A DNA stretch of 64,000 nucleotides, from positions 12,347,294-12,411,293 of the forward strand of contig JALMQS010000070.1 in NCBI GenBank assembly GCA_024734495.1, given 5' to 3'. Positions within the stretch are counted from its first letter, which is position 1; each line of letters begins with the position of its first letter. Below are positions 44,790 to 55,915 of the stretch, in pieces. The notes under the pieces were generated by a model, which did no database searches, was not told the DNA's origin, and was given only the letters and a program-made list of their open reading frames with translations. Origin of the DNA: Forficula auricularia. Its lineage: Eukaryota; Arthropoda; Insecta; Dermaptera; Forficulidae. Made by a program: the position numbers and the translations under genes.

Positions 44790-45740
44790 CGGATTTTTAT
44801 GCAGTAAAAAATGACAAAATATGTCATAAAAATGCAGTTAAAAAGGGTGAAATATGCAAGTAATATGGAGAATACGTTGAAATATGAAAATATATGCAGT
44901 AAAAATTGCCAAAATAAATTTTTTATTCCCTACAAAATTAAAATTTAAGACAAAAACTATTTATTTGAAGAAATAAAATAAGCTATAGAGACCAAGTGTC
45001 AAATATGCACTTTTATTGAGTAAACAATTTCACAAAATTCTCATTATATTTAATATATTAAAAAATCTATAAACTCAAAGAAATAATAGGTGTTCTTGAA
45101 TAAAATCAACATAATAAATATAATCAAAAAATGTGATCAAAAAAATACGGGGGTAGTTTTATTTAACAGAGACGATTGTATTGTATTGCTTTTATTTTTG
45201 TATATTAACAAGCTTTTCTTATTGACGTACAAATAATAAACTAATAAAATAATGCAAATATTTGTCCGGCTATAATCTGATCAGTGATCACTACACTAAT
45301 TTACACACACTTTCACACACACACACACGAACACTCAATGGCCAAAATGGGCTATAGTTACCGAAGGCCATAAAATAATAATAATAAAGAAATAATTAAC
45401 AAAGTATCTCAAAAATAATTAAAATTTGATTGTAATTGTGAATAATTTATATTTACAAGTATTTTTCTAAATTATCTTTAGGTTATTATGTCTACGATCA
45501 CTTAAAATTGATTTATACGATGAAAAGGAGCGTTTCACATCCTCAGATGTAATGGGGGCGAATTTAAAGGAACTTTATATTTCTTAATTTTTTTTCATTC
45601 TTTCTCAGAAAATTTACTTTTAAAAAATCTGTATTTGGTGCGAAATAGGTAATATTTGACAAAAAATCCTTCAAATATGCAATTTTATGCAATATTACTC
45701 AAATAAGGAAAAAATGCAGTATAAAATTTAACCCAGAGTA
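44790..45740 (+). mobile_element. Degenerate TGCA-rich element, copy 2 (empty at both MITE sites)
   Basis: Rich in ATGCAGT/ATGCAA motifs (TTTTATGCAGTAAAAAATG at the left, TATGCAATTTTATGCAATA at the right). It is the inverted counterpart of 34420-35600. At 44971-45000 it reads straight through both positions where copy 1 carries Harbinger-type MITEs. TIR structure decayed; superfamily not assigned. Confidence 0.65.
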
Positions 45741-45888
45741 TCCTAGATGCTAAATTCGTATAGATAATTGATCCCCTGGGTCGTATGTGGCGGCAAACAA
45801 AATATGCAATTGAATAGGAATCCGGTCTCTAATCATTACACAACTCAATTTTATGCTTCCAAGGACAATTGAATTGTGTAATGGGCCC

Positions 45889-45917
45889 CTGAAGAAGTCA
45901 GAAATAAATTGACGGAT
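45889..45917 (+). other. Hammerhead-like hairpin motif (degraded)
   Basis: CTGAAGA, one A, stem GTCA/TGAC, then GGAT where GAAA is expected. Confidence 0.35.
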
Positions 45918-45969
45918 TTCCTCTTTTCTCCGGGGCCCAAACACAACGAGGCCTCATCGAATGACAATT

Positions 45970-46195
45970 ATAAGTTAAATTAAATTGGGGAACAAATAAA
46001 ATATTTTTTTATATTACAGACAAAAGGATCAGCCGGGGTTCGAACCTGGGATCTTCGCTAAGAGGATATAGGATCTAAGGCTCTTATGAAAAGCATCGCA
46101 GCGCACATGCGAAGATCATGGGTTCGAACCTCGGCTGATCCTTTTGTCTCTAATGTAAAAAAATATTTTCTTCGTTCCCTAATTTAATTTAAATT
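45970..46195. repeat. Palindromic tRNA-like element, arms about 85 bp
   Basis: CAAAAGGATCAGCCGGGGTT at the left and AACCTCGGCTGATCCTTTTG at the right, with GGTTCGAACC (B-box-like, self-complementary) in both arms. It extends outward to AAATTAAATTGGGGAAC and GTTCCCTAATTTAATTT. It looks like two tRNA-like SINE copies fused head to head. Confidence 0.7.
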
Positions 46196-46316
46196 ATTTT
46201 TTATTTTTTTTATTAGGGTTCTATTTAAAAAGTAAAAAAGGATCTCATTAGTGTCAATAGAATGTCTGCATGTCAGATCCTTGTATTTCGTAAACTAAAT
46301 AATTTTTAAGAAAAAA

Positions 46317-47796
46317 ATAAAAACCGACTTCAAAAAATTAAATGCAACAAATAAAATAAACTAAAAGGTATAAAATAATTATTATCTTATTTAGTTACAA
46401 CTAAACGACGAAATATTAATATGAAATTACTTTTTGAAGTCGGTACCAAACAAACTATACCTATAAGCGAGCGTACCCACCAAACGTACTAAGTAAGATC
46501 CGTCGAGTGCGATTCATTTTTTTTTTTTTTTTAATGCAATCGAATGCAAGAAGGGGTGCGCAAGTAAAGATGCAGCTCCTATGGATCTCGAAAGACCCTC
46601 GCATTACCGAAGAGAAGGGAAAGTTGATTAAGTGAGAGGGTGTAGACGTAGGTGTCTATGCACCCCGGTTTTGAAGGTTTGAAGATTATAGGTGCTGGGA
46701 AAGATGGAGGCTGAGAGAGAGTTCCAGTTCCTTGAAGTCATGGGGATATATGTATTGGCGAATGAAGTGGTCGGGTACTTTTCCAGTTTGACCGCGAAAG
46801 AGTGTTGGGAGTCGGCAAAACGCGTGCTACGTGCAAAGCATGCTTTGGGGGGAATTATTGATCTTATCTCATCAGAGCACCTGCCGTGATAGTATCTATA
46901 GAAAAGGGAAAGGGCAGAGACATCTCTTCGATGCGCCAGCGAGTCGAGGGAGTCGGTGAGGGTAGAATCGTTAATTAGCCTGATGGCTCGTTTCTGAATT
47001 GCATCCAGGGTAGCAAGAGAATATTTTGAGGCTCCTCTCCACAGATGTGAGCCGTATTCGAGACAGGGGCGGATTTGGGCCTTGTAGATGGTGAGAAGTT
47101 GTGGGGCTTTGTAAAATCGCTTGGACCTGAATAAGAAGCCAATCTTCCTTGCTGCAGATTTCGCCACAAAGGAGATGTGTTCATTCCAAGACAGGTCAGA
47201 TGTGACTGAGACGCCCAACATGGATAGGCTGTCACACATTTTTAGGGTATTCGAATCGAAGTGAATATCAGGGAATAAAAGGTATATGTTTGGCACCAAC
47301 TTCAAAAAGTAATTTCATGTTAATATTTCGTCGTTTCGTTGTAACTAAATAAGATAATAATTATTTTATACCTTTAAGTGTATTTTATTTGTTGGATTTA
47401 ATTTTTTGAAGTCGGTTTTTATTTTTTTCATAAAAATTATTTTTATTTTTCTCTTTTTAGTGATGTTATTAATAGTGATCATATCATCAGAACTTGACCA
47501 AATTAATATGACACCATCCCTAAGACACCCCCTTTCGGATAAAAAAAGAACCATCGAAATCGGTTCATAAACAAAGAGGTTAGGTCTAAACAAACCTAAT
47601 AAAAAAGGTCTAATACCTATGAAAAAAAAAAACGAAAAAAAAATGGGACCAATCGGAAGCTAGACTGGACCCAATGCAAAAAAAAATTTCAAAATCGGTT
47701 GACAATTGGGGTAACATAGGCACAAAAAAAAAAAAAAAAAAAAAAAAATTCAGTCGAATAGAGAACCTCCTCCTTTTTTGAAGTCGGTTAAAAAGG
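46317..47796 (-). repeat. ACCGACTTC dispersed repeat containing a LINE insertion
   Basis: Read on the minus strand from 47796 it opens TTAACCGACTTCAAAAAAGG and keeps the family order seen at 52101, including the inner palindrome whose loop is split by the LINE at 46518-47275. The left boundary is the outer arm of the inner palindrome. Confidence 0.8.
46518..47275 (-). mobile_element. 5'-truncated LINE (CR1/Jockey-like), nested
   Basis: The minus frame runs from the LINE into flanking sequence; the LINE part has LGVSVTSDLSWNEHISF, YKAQIRPCLEYGSHLWRGA, RAIRLINDSTLTDSLDS, IPMTSRNWNSL and FKTGVHRHLR. The 3' UTR and poly(A) (poly(T) on plus) end at 46518. The unoccupied target is preserved at about 52640, which dates this as a later insertion. 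Confidence 0.9.
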
Positions 47797-48709
47797 ATGG
47801 AAACTTGAAATTTAAAAGTTTAATGTATTCATTTCCCCGAAAATTAAAAATCCTAATAGAATTTTAATCAAATCATTATTTTAAAATTCAAATGTTATGT
47901 GTGGTCGCAAATATTTATATCTACTTAGGTATGATTTCTGTAAAGATTGCTTAAATAGAATTAGGTTCATATTTTAATAAATTGTTTCGCTTTAAAATGA
48001 CTGTGTGAGATAACTCCTAAGTGTTCGTTTTTAGATGAATTTTGTATACCTATACTAATCGGCGCGTTTATCAACAACTTAACTTTAAATTTTGAAAAAT
48101 TACACAAATTCTCTTATTTCTCTTTATCAATGATGTGTCCTTGTCTACAAATCAGCAAATCCGGGTTCATCTCCGGCTCAAGGATTTAATCTGCTATAAT
48201 CTGACCCCTAAACAAATTTACACACTCAAAACATATGTATGAAAATGTAAAAAAAAATATTCACTTAGAATCTGGCTAAATTCGCAGTGTTTCAGAAAAA
48301 AAGTAAATCAAAGAGTACAATATGTGCTATCACGTGGAAAATTCATCTTCTTGATATTTTCCGACTCCCGACACCCCGGCAAGATAATCTAAACTGAAAA
48401 AGCAATTTCTTTATAGTAAATATATTGTTAGAGTTGAGCAATTTTAATGAGCTCTTATTTATTCCAAAGATATTTGATTAAAAATTAAGATATATCGAAA
48501 TCATTCCAAATATGACCAAATTTTTAGTATTCAATTCAAATATATTATATACTTGAGTGATCTATTTTATTCTATTAGATATCTCTTAACATCAAATTAA
48601 TGTCTAGTCAGAAATACATATATTTATTATAAATAAAAAATATTCAAGTTTATATCATTTATTGTCATAATTACATATTATTCCATTTATATATATAAAG
48701 CGGTTTGTT
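47797..48709. other. AT-rich stretch, no gene seen
   Basis: A weak B-box-like string (CGGGTTCATCTCCGG, about 48162) hints at a decayed SINE; nothing more. Confidence 0.35.
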
Positions 48710-48901
48710 CTACAGCATGCGCCGTTTTCCGCATCCAACACGCCAATTCTCTCTATCCAGGATGTCTTGCTCTTGTAGTTGCCTACTGGTCATTGCCTCA
48801 TCTACTCCTTGCTTCCACGTTCGTCTCGGTCTTCCTCTTCTCCTCCGTCTTTCCGTGGGCATCCAGGTCCATATTTTATGAGGCCACCTATCTTCCGGCA
48901 T
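48710..48901 (-). pseudogene. LINE endonuclease/RT C-terminal tail (RTE-like)
   Basis: The 63-codon minus frame MPEDRWPHKIWTWMPTERRR continues GRPRRTWKQGVDEAM and ends GCGKRRML. The RW-KI-W-P-RR-RGRPR-W-GVDEAM pattern is the C-terminus of a widespread RTE-type endonuclease-reverse transcriptase. Isolated fragment. Confidence 0.75.
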
Positions 48902-49052
48902 TCTTTTGAGGTGTCCGTACTATTATTCCATTTATTATCCCAAATATTAAATTTAACTATTCCACTATCTTGCTCAAATAACAATATTTCAATAATTTAC
49001 TTATTGGTGCTTGCTTCAAATAGCGGCATCTTAACTATTAATATATCTAGAG

Positions 49053-49400
49053 CAAGGGCGGATCCAGGGGGGCAGAGGGGGCGATCGCTCCCCATACAGG
49101 CCTGTCGGGAGTGCAACACGTGCGTCTCACGCAGAGGCCAAAAAACGGCGGCCAAATCGACAGAGAATTTATATTTTTATTTTCATTTTAATGAAGAAAT
49201 ATGAGATATGAAATTTGTAAAAAAAAACATTTTAAAATTTTAAAATTGAAAATAAAGTTCTATGTGTGGGCGGTCTCTGACCCCCCCCCCTAGGCCCCCC
49301 CCCGCTTGGACAATTCGATCGCGACACACTTTCGAGATAAAAAGTAGATCTTATTTACATTCTCCCCCCCCCCATAAAAAAATTCCTGGATCCGCCCTTG
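49053..49400. mobile_element. hAT MITE, 348 bp (copy 2)
   Basis: Exact 8-bp duplications ATCTAGAG (49045-49052, 49401-49408). Ends CAAGGGCGGATCC and GGATCCGCCCTTG are perfectly inverted. Same family as 22717-23081. Confidence 0.92.
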
Positions 49401-49408
49401 ATCTAGAG

Positions 49409-50513
49409 TTGCTCCAAAAATATGAGAATACTTAAAATACGTATATCATTTATTCATATTGAACAGAGATAGATTTCGCCATAATTAACTTCACCATCTA
49501 TTCATAGCAAATATAATTTCTTAACTATAAATATATCGTTTTTTCAGTGTAGAACCGTCTTCGCCGGGGCACAGCCAGGCAAGCATGTATGGATCCTGAC
49601 CGATTCGATTGTATAGGAATTTCAAAGAGTATTTGCTGCTTGGTGCAAATCTAATGCATGATTATTTGAATTAAGGGGCGAACACCCTCTTTTATTTACT
49701 TATAAAATAATTAGTCTGAATGACAAAAAACTACTGAAATTCAGTATGAGAGTTTCTTGTATAGTGCTATACCAGTTGGCCCCTTTTTGTTATTCGGCTT
49801 ATTCGCTTAGATAAAAAAATTATCTATAGCATGTATCTATATGTTCTCTTCTTTGGTAATTTCGGAAGTGAAGCTTGAATAATTTTATTAATTATCAAGT
49901 AAATTCATTTCCTAAGTTCATCGTGTCTTTTCATAATAGGAAAATTAGTTGAGTGAAATCCTCGCCTAGATTTATATTAAATTTCTATTTCGTTAGTGAA
50001 CCCGAAATGAATTTCATCCATCCCTAAAAACAACATCAACTAAGAGCCTACTCGAAACAAAACCACAACAGGGCTCAAAGAACCTCTTGATTCATAATCT
50101 TTCATTTATGCAACACTTGTTATAATCCCAACCATCGGCAATCAAAGCTTTAAAAGTCAATTTAATTATAATCTTCAATTATAAAGTGAATGGTCTTGTG
50201 TAAGTAGCCACAAGAAAAAGGGCTCATTAATTATGGTAATGATTCTAAATATATTCTCATGTCAAGCCCAGCTTAGTGATTACTTTCTAAAAATTAATTT
50301 CTATGTTCAGATTCTTAAAAATACCAGAAGTAGAGTATGTACCGAGGTTGATGATAGATAATGTATATTGCTGTCCAAATTAACTACTCGCATAGCAAGT
50401 TGGCATTTCGTTCAATTACTGAGGGAATGAGTTCTGGTGACACGAAATCAAACACACGATATCGTCCTCTTCTATACTAACGCTGGAGATTTTCATGGAT
50501 CGGTCATCTAGGT
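49409..50513. other. AT-rich stretch, upstream LINE remnants possible near 50440
   Basis: No gene. The last 80 bp before 50514 may be decayed sequence upstream of the LINE fragment. Confidence 0.35.
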
Positions 50514-50693
50514 CAGTGTTCCGGAAAGTGTGTGCCGCAGCACACTGGTGTACCGTGATCGTTAGTTGGTGTGCGGCGGAAAAATGTCAAGTTTTGTGAT
50601 GATAATATACATAGCTGAGAGTTGGACAAGCCTACTCTAAAATTTATTGATTTGGTAGGTGTACCTTGAACACAAGAAATTTGCGGAACACTG
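50514..50693. mobile_element. hAT MITE, 180 bp
   Basis: Flanks ATCTAGGT and ATCTAGGC (8 bp, one mismatch). Ends CAGTGTTCCGGAAAG and TTTGCGGAACACTG are inverted. It interrupts decayed LINE sequence. Confidence 0.85.
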
Positions 50694-50699
50694 ATCTAG

Positions 50700-51470
50700 G
50701 CATTCCACCCTCTTCGTTATCTATATCAAAGCAAAGTCCTTGTAAATTTGTCCTCCAAGTTTATTTATTGTTATGCAGATGACACCAAACTTCATAAAGC
50801 CCCTATATTGCGAAACGCCCAGACATTGCTTCCTCATTTGGGTTGGTTTATGCAGACTTAAAAATTGGGGGTCTCAAAACTTGGTTAATTTTAATACAGT
50901 CAAAACTAAATGGCACCTAATCTCTAGGCCCGTCTATGGAAACCTTGCAGACAAATCATTCGATTCTAACTCACTGGAATTTAGTGATAAGATTGCAATG
51001 TTGGGCGTTACTCTAGAGTCTGACCTCTTCATGTGGAATGACCAAATCACGTCTGCTGCTAAAACTGTTACCTGCAACCTTCTTGGTCTTCTATTAAGGT
51101 CCAGAAATTACTTTACGTCAATCAACTTTTTCATATTCTATACTAGCTTCACCAGGAGTGGCACTGGCGGGCAGCGCTCGAGACTGCCAATTTTTTTTAA
51201 AATATTTATTTAACCCATTTGCTAAGCACAATCGCTATCTGACCAATCAGAATCGTTCTAATAATTTATCGCTTTGCCATTGGCTATGCACTGGCCAATC
51301 AGATCGTTTGGATCATACAATCATTTATACATACTTTTCCATTTTATATATATATAGATAGATAGGGGGTGGAGAGGGGCTCAAATTTGCTCCTGGGTCA
51401 AATATGGCTCTGATCTGTGGAGAGGGGCCTCCAAGCATTATTTTGCCACACTGGATGCAATTCAGAAAAC
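50700..51470 (+). pseudogene. LINE fragment retaining the RT catalytic motif
   Basis: At about 50772 the frame reads CYADDTKLHKAP, containing the YADD metal-binding motif of the reverse-transcriptase palm. Downstream come LKNWGSQNLVNFN, SFDSNSLEFSDK and MLGVTLESDL, homologous to the start of the frame at 37418-38112. A block of about 215 bp (about 51157-51370) interrupts it, after which the LEYGS-LW and LDAIQK equivalents resume. Many frameshifts; inactive. This is the only copy here that reaches the catalytic motif. Confidence 0.8.
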
Positions 51471-51498
51471 CACATTATTTTCTCTCTATCATTTAAAC

Positions 51499-51703
51499 AA
51501 GTGGTTCTTAATCTATGGGTCGCGAAGCATATTTTTGTTTTATCGCTAATCAAATATTTTACTATATTTATTTTCACTGAGTTTAAAAATATATTATAGT
51601 ATGTAAGTAATATGTGTTGAAAGAGAATTTATTTTTTTGCCTCGCCAAATGAACATATTTTTTAAATTTGGGTCGCAGTTTAAAAAGGTTATAAGAACCA
51701 CTG
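51499..51703. mobile_element. hAT MITE, 205 bp
   Basis: Flanks ATTTAAAC and GTTTAAAC (7 of 8). Ends AAGTGGTTCTTAATC and TTATAAGAACCACTG are inverted; GGGTCGC occurs inside both ends. Inserted in the LINE fragment's downstream part. Confidence 0.8.
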
Positions 51704-51928
51704 GTTTAAACACATTCTTAAGATTTATAACTAGTTTTAGCAGAAATATCACTGTAACAAAATTGCTCGTTATGGACATATTCGTATCATAAGGAGCTTG
51801 AACTCTGCTGATGCAAATAAAAATATACATAAAGGCATAAATATAATGAACATATACTTATATATGAATTCGAACTGTTATTTGTCTTTTCTCAAAATTG
51901 GACTAAGTGAACATTTTCGCGATTTTTA

Positions 51929-52100
51929 ACCGACTTCAAAAAAGGAGGGGTTCTCAATTCGAATGATTTTTTTTTTTTTTTGCTTCTATTTTACCTGCTT
52001 TCTTCTCCAATAGTGAACCAATTTTGTTGATTTTTTTTGCATTGGGTTCAGTATAGTTTGCAATTGGTGCTATATAATTTTAATTGGTATTGGACCTTTT
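51929..52100 (+). repeat. ACCGACTTC dispersed repeat, 5' fragment
   Basis: TTAACCGACTTCAAAAAAGG start, GCATTGGGTTCAGTATAG block, cut off where the next copy begins at 52101. Confidence 0.75.
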
Positions 52101-53270
52101 TTAACCGACTTCAAAAAAGGAGGAGGTTCTCTATTCGATTGAATTTTGTATTTTTTTTTTTTACTACATTTTTTTTGTGGGTATGTTATCTCGTATCTCC
52201 GCCAATTGTCAACCGATTTTGAAAATTTTTTTTGCATTGGGTCCAGTCTAGCTTCCGATTGGTCCCATTTTTTTTTCGATTTTTTTTCATAGGTATTAGA
52301 CCTTTTTTATTAGGTTTGTTTAGGTTTGTTTAGACCTAACCTCTTTGTTTATGAACCGATTTCGATGGTTCTTTTTTTATCCGAAAGGGGGTGTCTTAGG
52401 GATGGTGTCATATTAATTTGGTCAAGTTCTGATGATATAATCACTATTAATAACATCACTAAAAAGAGAAAAATAAAAATTTTTAAGAAAAAAATAAAAA
52501 CCGACTTCAAAAAATTAAGTGCAACAAATATAAAAATACACTAAAAGGTATAAAATAATTATTATCTTATTTAGTTACAACTAAACGACGAAATATTAAC
52601 ACGAAATTACTTTTTGAAGTTGGTGCCAAACATATACCTTTTATGAATCGCACTCGACGGATCTTACTTAGTACGTTTGGCGGGTACGCTCGCTTATAGG
52701 TATAGTTTGTTTGGCACCGACTTTAAAAAGTAATTTCGTGTTAATATTTCGTCGTTTAGTTGTAACTAAATAAGATAATAATTATTTTATACCTTTTAGT
52801 GTATTTTTATATTTGTTGCACTTAATTTTTTGAAGTCGGTTTTTATTTTTTTCTTAAAAATTTTTTTGTTTTGTATGTTCACTTGTTCACCCATAACTTC
52901 TTTGTTTATGGACCGATTTTGATGATTCTTTCTGCAGTTGGATCAGTATATTTCCAAGGTAGTCAAGATACCTAAGTATTTAATTATTTATTTATTTTAT
53001 GTATGTTCAGCGAGAACTTTTTGCCACCTGGATCGATTTCGATGATTCTTTTTTTATTGGAAATGAGGTATCTTAGAGGTGGTCCCATATTAATTTGGTC
53101 AAGTTCTGATGGTATGATCAATGACAAAATAACGGAAATCTCCAATTCTTATGACCAAATAATCGAAATTATAATAAATAAAATCTTTTATAAAAAAACA
53201 ATCTTAAAATGTTCATTTAAAACCCGCAAACGTTTCGAGAGAATTTCTATATTTATGAATTGAATTTTAT
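52101..53270 (+). repeat. ACCGACTTC dispersed repeat, longest copy
   Basis: Runs from TTAACCGACTTCAAAAAAGG through the conserved blocks to the 3' end also found at 4005 (AAAACCCGCAAACGTTTCGA). It contains the inner palindrome 52476-52864. No protein-coding gene; the MILFL-type frames are repeat translations. Other copies: 3371, 18066, 46317, 51929, 63671. Confidence 0.75.
52476..52864. mobile_element. Palindromic element inside the dispersed repeat (empty LINE site)
   Basis: Arms of about 165 bp opening AAAACCGACTTCAAAAAATT mirror each other about 52670; the loop is GC-richer (CGCACTCGACGGATC, TTGGCGGGTACGCTCGC). The copy at 46324-47415 is the same palindrome with a LINE in the loop. Confidence 0.8.
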
Positions 53271-54254
53271 TATCATTTTCTGATTCATTCTCCCTACGCT
53301 TTCTCTTACGAATGCATGCAAGGTATTATATTAAGTCATTGTAAATAACATCACTAAAAAAATAAAAATAAAAATAACTTTTATAAAAACCAGAAAAAAG
53401 AAAATTCTCTAACTAGAGTCTATATCCGAGTATAAATAACCAGTGTTTTCTAGATGATTCTGGTATCAAATTAATTAAAGCAAAACGCGACCCATGACTA
53501 ATAATAAGTCCAATTAAATCTTTAGAAATCTTAAAATCTTATAACAAAAATCCCCATTATTGATTGCCTTTATAGCAAAATTGAATTATCACATTTTCAA
53601 TTAAATATATTTGTTCATCTTATGACTAAAATTCACTTCTGAATCAGAGGCACACATTTTTGTTACCCCTGTATATAAGATATCTAAAGAATTTATAAAT
53701 GAAGATGCTAAATCTTATAAAAAGAAATAGGCTGAATGAACTAACGAATCGTATGGATCTAATGAGTTGAGGGGATTTTTTTCTTTAGGGAGCATTGATT
53801 CATTCATTTCCTATAAAAATAAAACAAAAAACTTTTTTATAAATCCCTTCAAAAAGATTTTTGTTTATTAAATACTACAAAAAATGAGAAAAATCTTCTC
53901 AAAAGCTTAAAGATTCGAATAGAATCAGACGGATTTTCCATGATTTCTTTTATCTTAATGATTAGCCCTAATGATGGAAATTGCCAAAGAAAATTAATAA
54001 AAGAGCATTCAATAAAGAAAAAGTTCTTTCATTTCTTTCGTGATCGTTTTTTTTAATGAAAGAAATATACCTACTTTAATTTAACTTTGTATTTAATTAA
54101 AGTACAAAATAAATAAATATTAACACGAGCCAGGACTTTAGATCTTAACCCCTTAAGGGTTTATCCGGTATAGACAGAAGTTAGCCAATATATAGAAATG
54201 CTTGGATGCTTTACAAAGGAATATATACCTAGGGTAAAAAATAAACTGAAAGAT
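53271..54254. other. AT-rich stretch, no gene seen
   Basis: Nothing supported. Confidence 0.4.
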
Positions 54255-54410
54255 TTTTTTTACTTTACCATACAGGATATGGTCAAGTATTGAAAAAAGT
54301 GTTGTTTTTTGCATTGTTTTTTCGAAATATCTCAGAAATGGTTGAAACTAAATATGTTGATACCAACAATATCAATGAAATTTGATCTTAAAGAGGTTCT
54401 TTCGCAATGT
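54255..54410 (+). repeat. Partial arm of the 21433 foldback family
   Basis: TTTACTTTACCATACAGG, ATGGTCAAGTATTG and CGAAATATCTCAGAAATGG match the left arm at 21433. Confidence 0.65.
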
Positions 54411-54433
54411 TAAATAAAAAAAATATTAGATTA

Positions 54434-55475
54434 CTAGGTGCAATGCTCGTCTTCGGCGGCCCTCTTGCTAGCCAGGGAGCTCGCCCCTGGACCCCCCCTC
54501 GAACCCCACTCCCCCCGAAACCCACCCAGCACCTCACTGTACAGAAATAACCTTAATTTTATATACAGGGTGCATAGGAAAGTCCCTTTAACCTGAAANN
54601 NNNNNNNNNNNNNNNNNNNNNNNNNNNNNNNNNNNNNNNNNNNNNNNNNNNNNNNNNNNNNNNNNNNNNNNNNNNNNNNNNNNNNNNNNNNNNNNNNNAC
54701 CGCCCCGGCCCCACCACCCCACCCGTGACCTCCACCCATGCCTCAATCCCTCCACCCACCCCACTTCGCCTCTGGGCCCTCACCTCAAACCCCTTCTCCA
54801 CCCTGCACCACCACCATCGCACCCCACACACCTCGGACCCCACCCCATACGCACCATCCTCCGCCTAGCTCCCTGGACCCCCACACCAACTATGCCCTCC
54901 GGACTCCATCCCGCACCACCCCCTTCGACCTACTCCGTCTTACTCCATCACCCCCATTCCACCCCACGCTCCCTCATCCCGCCGGACCCCCCCACACCCC
55001 ATACCCTAACCCACCTCCGCACCCGTAGAATTCCTCCACCCCCGCACCCACCCCCAGTTTTTGCATTTCTAATTTTCTAGTGGCCCACAGATTATGTATA
55101 TATAGGTAAATAAATAAATTCCCTTATAATTATTTTTTTTAATTAAATAACAATTTATCGAGTTTTATAATAATTAATTAAATTGGCAAATTCTAATATA
55201 TAATCATATTTTTATTAACTCTTTGTGGGATTTAATACTCCAATTTATAATCAATTATTATTATTTTTTTTAAATTTTATTAAGCCTCTTATTTTACATT
55301 AATGTATACATTGTATTTGAGCTTCGACTCCGGAGATTACTTCTCCACCAGCCAGATCGTTTTTTTATCCTCAAAACTTGTTAATTACAGTTGGTTTAAT
55401 CAAAATCGGTAGAGCCGTTTTCAAAATAGAACTAAGATACAAGCAAACAATTCTTGCTCATTTAATAAGAGTAGA
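54434..55475 (-). mobile_element. Non-autonomous Helitron with C-rich core, interrupted by a gap
   Basis: On the minus strand it starts TCTACTCTTATTAAATGAGC after host A (55475) and ends GCACCTAG before host T (54434), with a degraded GC hairpin just inside, the Helitron terminal arrangement. From 54699 to about 55060 the plus strand is overwhelmingly C/A with very few G. The 96-codon Pro/His/Thr-rich frame there reflects composition. About 40 bp left of the gap, ACAGGGTGCATAGG begins another element's end, so the gap may hide an insertion. Confidence 0.65.
54599..54698. other. Assembly gap (100 N)
   Basis: Exactly 100 N, the conventional size for a gap of unknown length. Features on its two sides need not be truly contiguous. 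Confidence 0.99.
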
Positions 55476-55915
55476 TTTATTGAAAATTATATTTTTATTT
55501 ATTCCTTGAGATGGCCTTCCATTAGCAACCCCACCCCCTTGTTAAAATTATATTATTCTTAAAATAAAATCCTAATTTGGGAATGTTGCTATTTTATTAT
55601 TTTGTTAAATCAATGGGTGCATTAATTCTAAAGTGGACCTTAAAAAATTAATTATTTTATATAACATTAATTTATACGACATCGACGTAAAAGATTAATA
55701 TTATCTCTCTTGGAAACACACAAGTGCCCTGTCCTCGACCAAACGTCATTTCCAAAGGTTATTCTATCAGTGATAAAAGATATCATAGATAAGAAATAAA
55801 TTCACCTTTTAAATGATTTGTCAAGTGAGAATATTCTCTTATTATAGTTATTACAAGGACCATACATACTCCTAATATCCTCTTTGAGTTATAAACTTTA
55901 CTTAATTAATAAATC

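Noticed and set aside
46030..46150. Pair of divergent tRNA genes with GGTTCGAACC
   Set aside because: No cloverleaf on either strand; the arms are identical by inversion and extend beyond any tRNA.
54738..55080. Pro/His/Thr-rich frames of 62-96 codons
   Set aside because: They arise from a C/A-only composition inside a Helitron and have no ordered motif.
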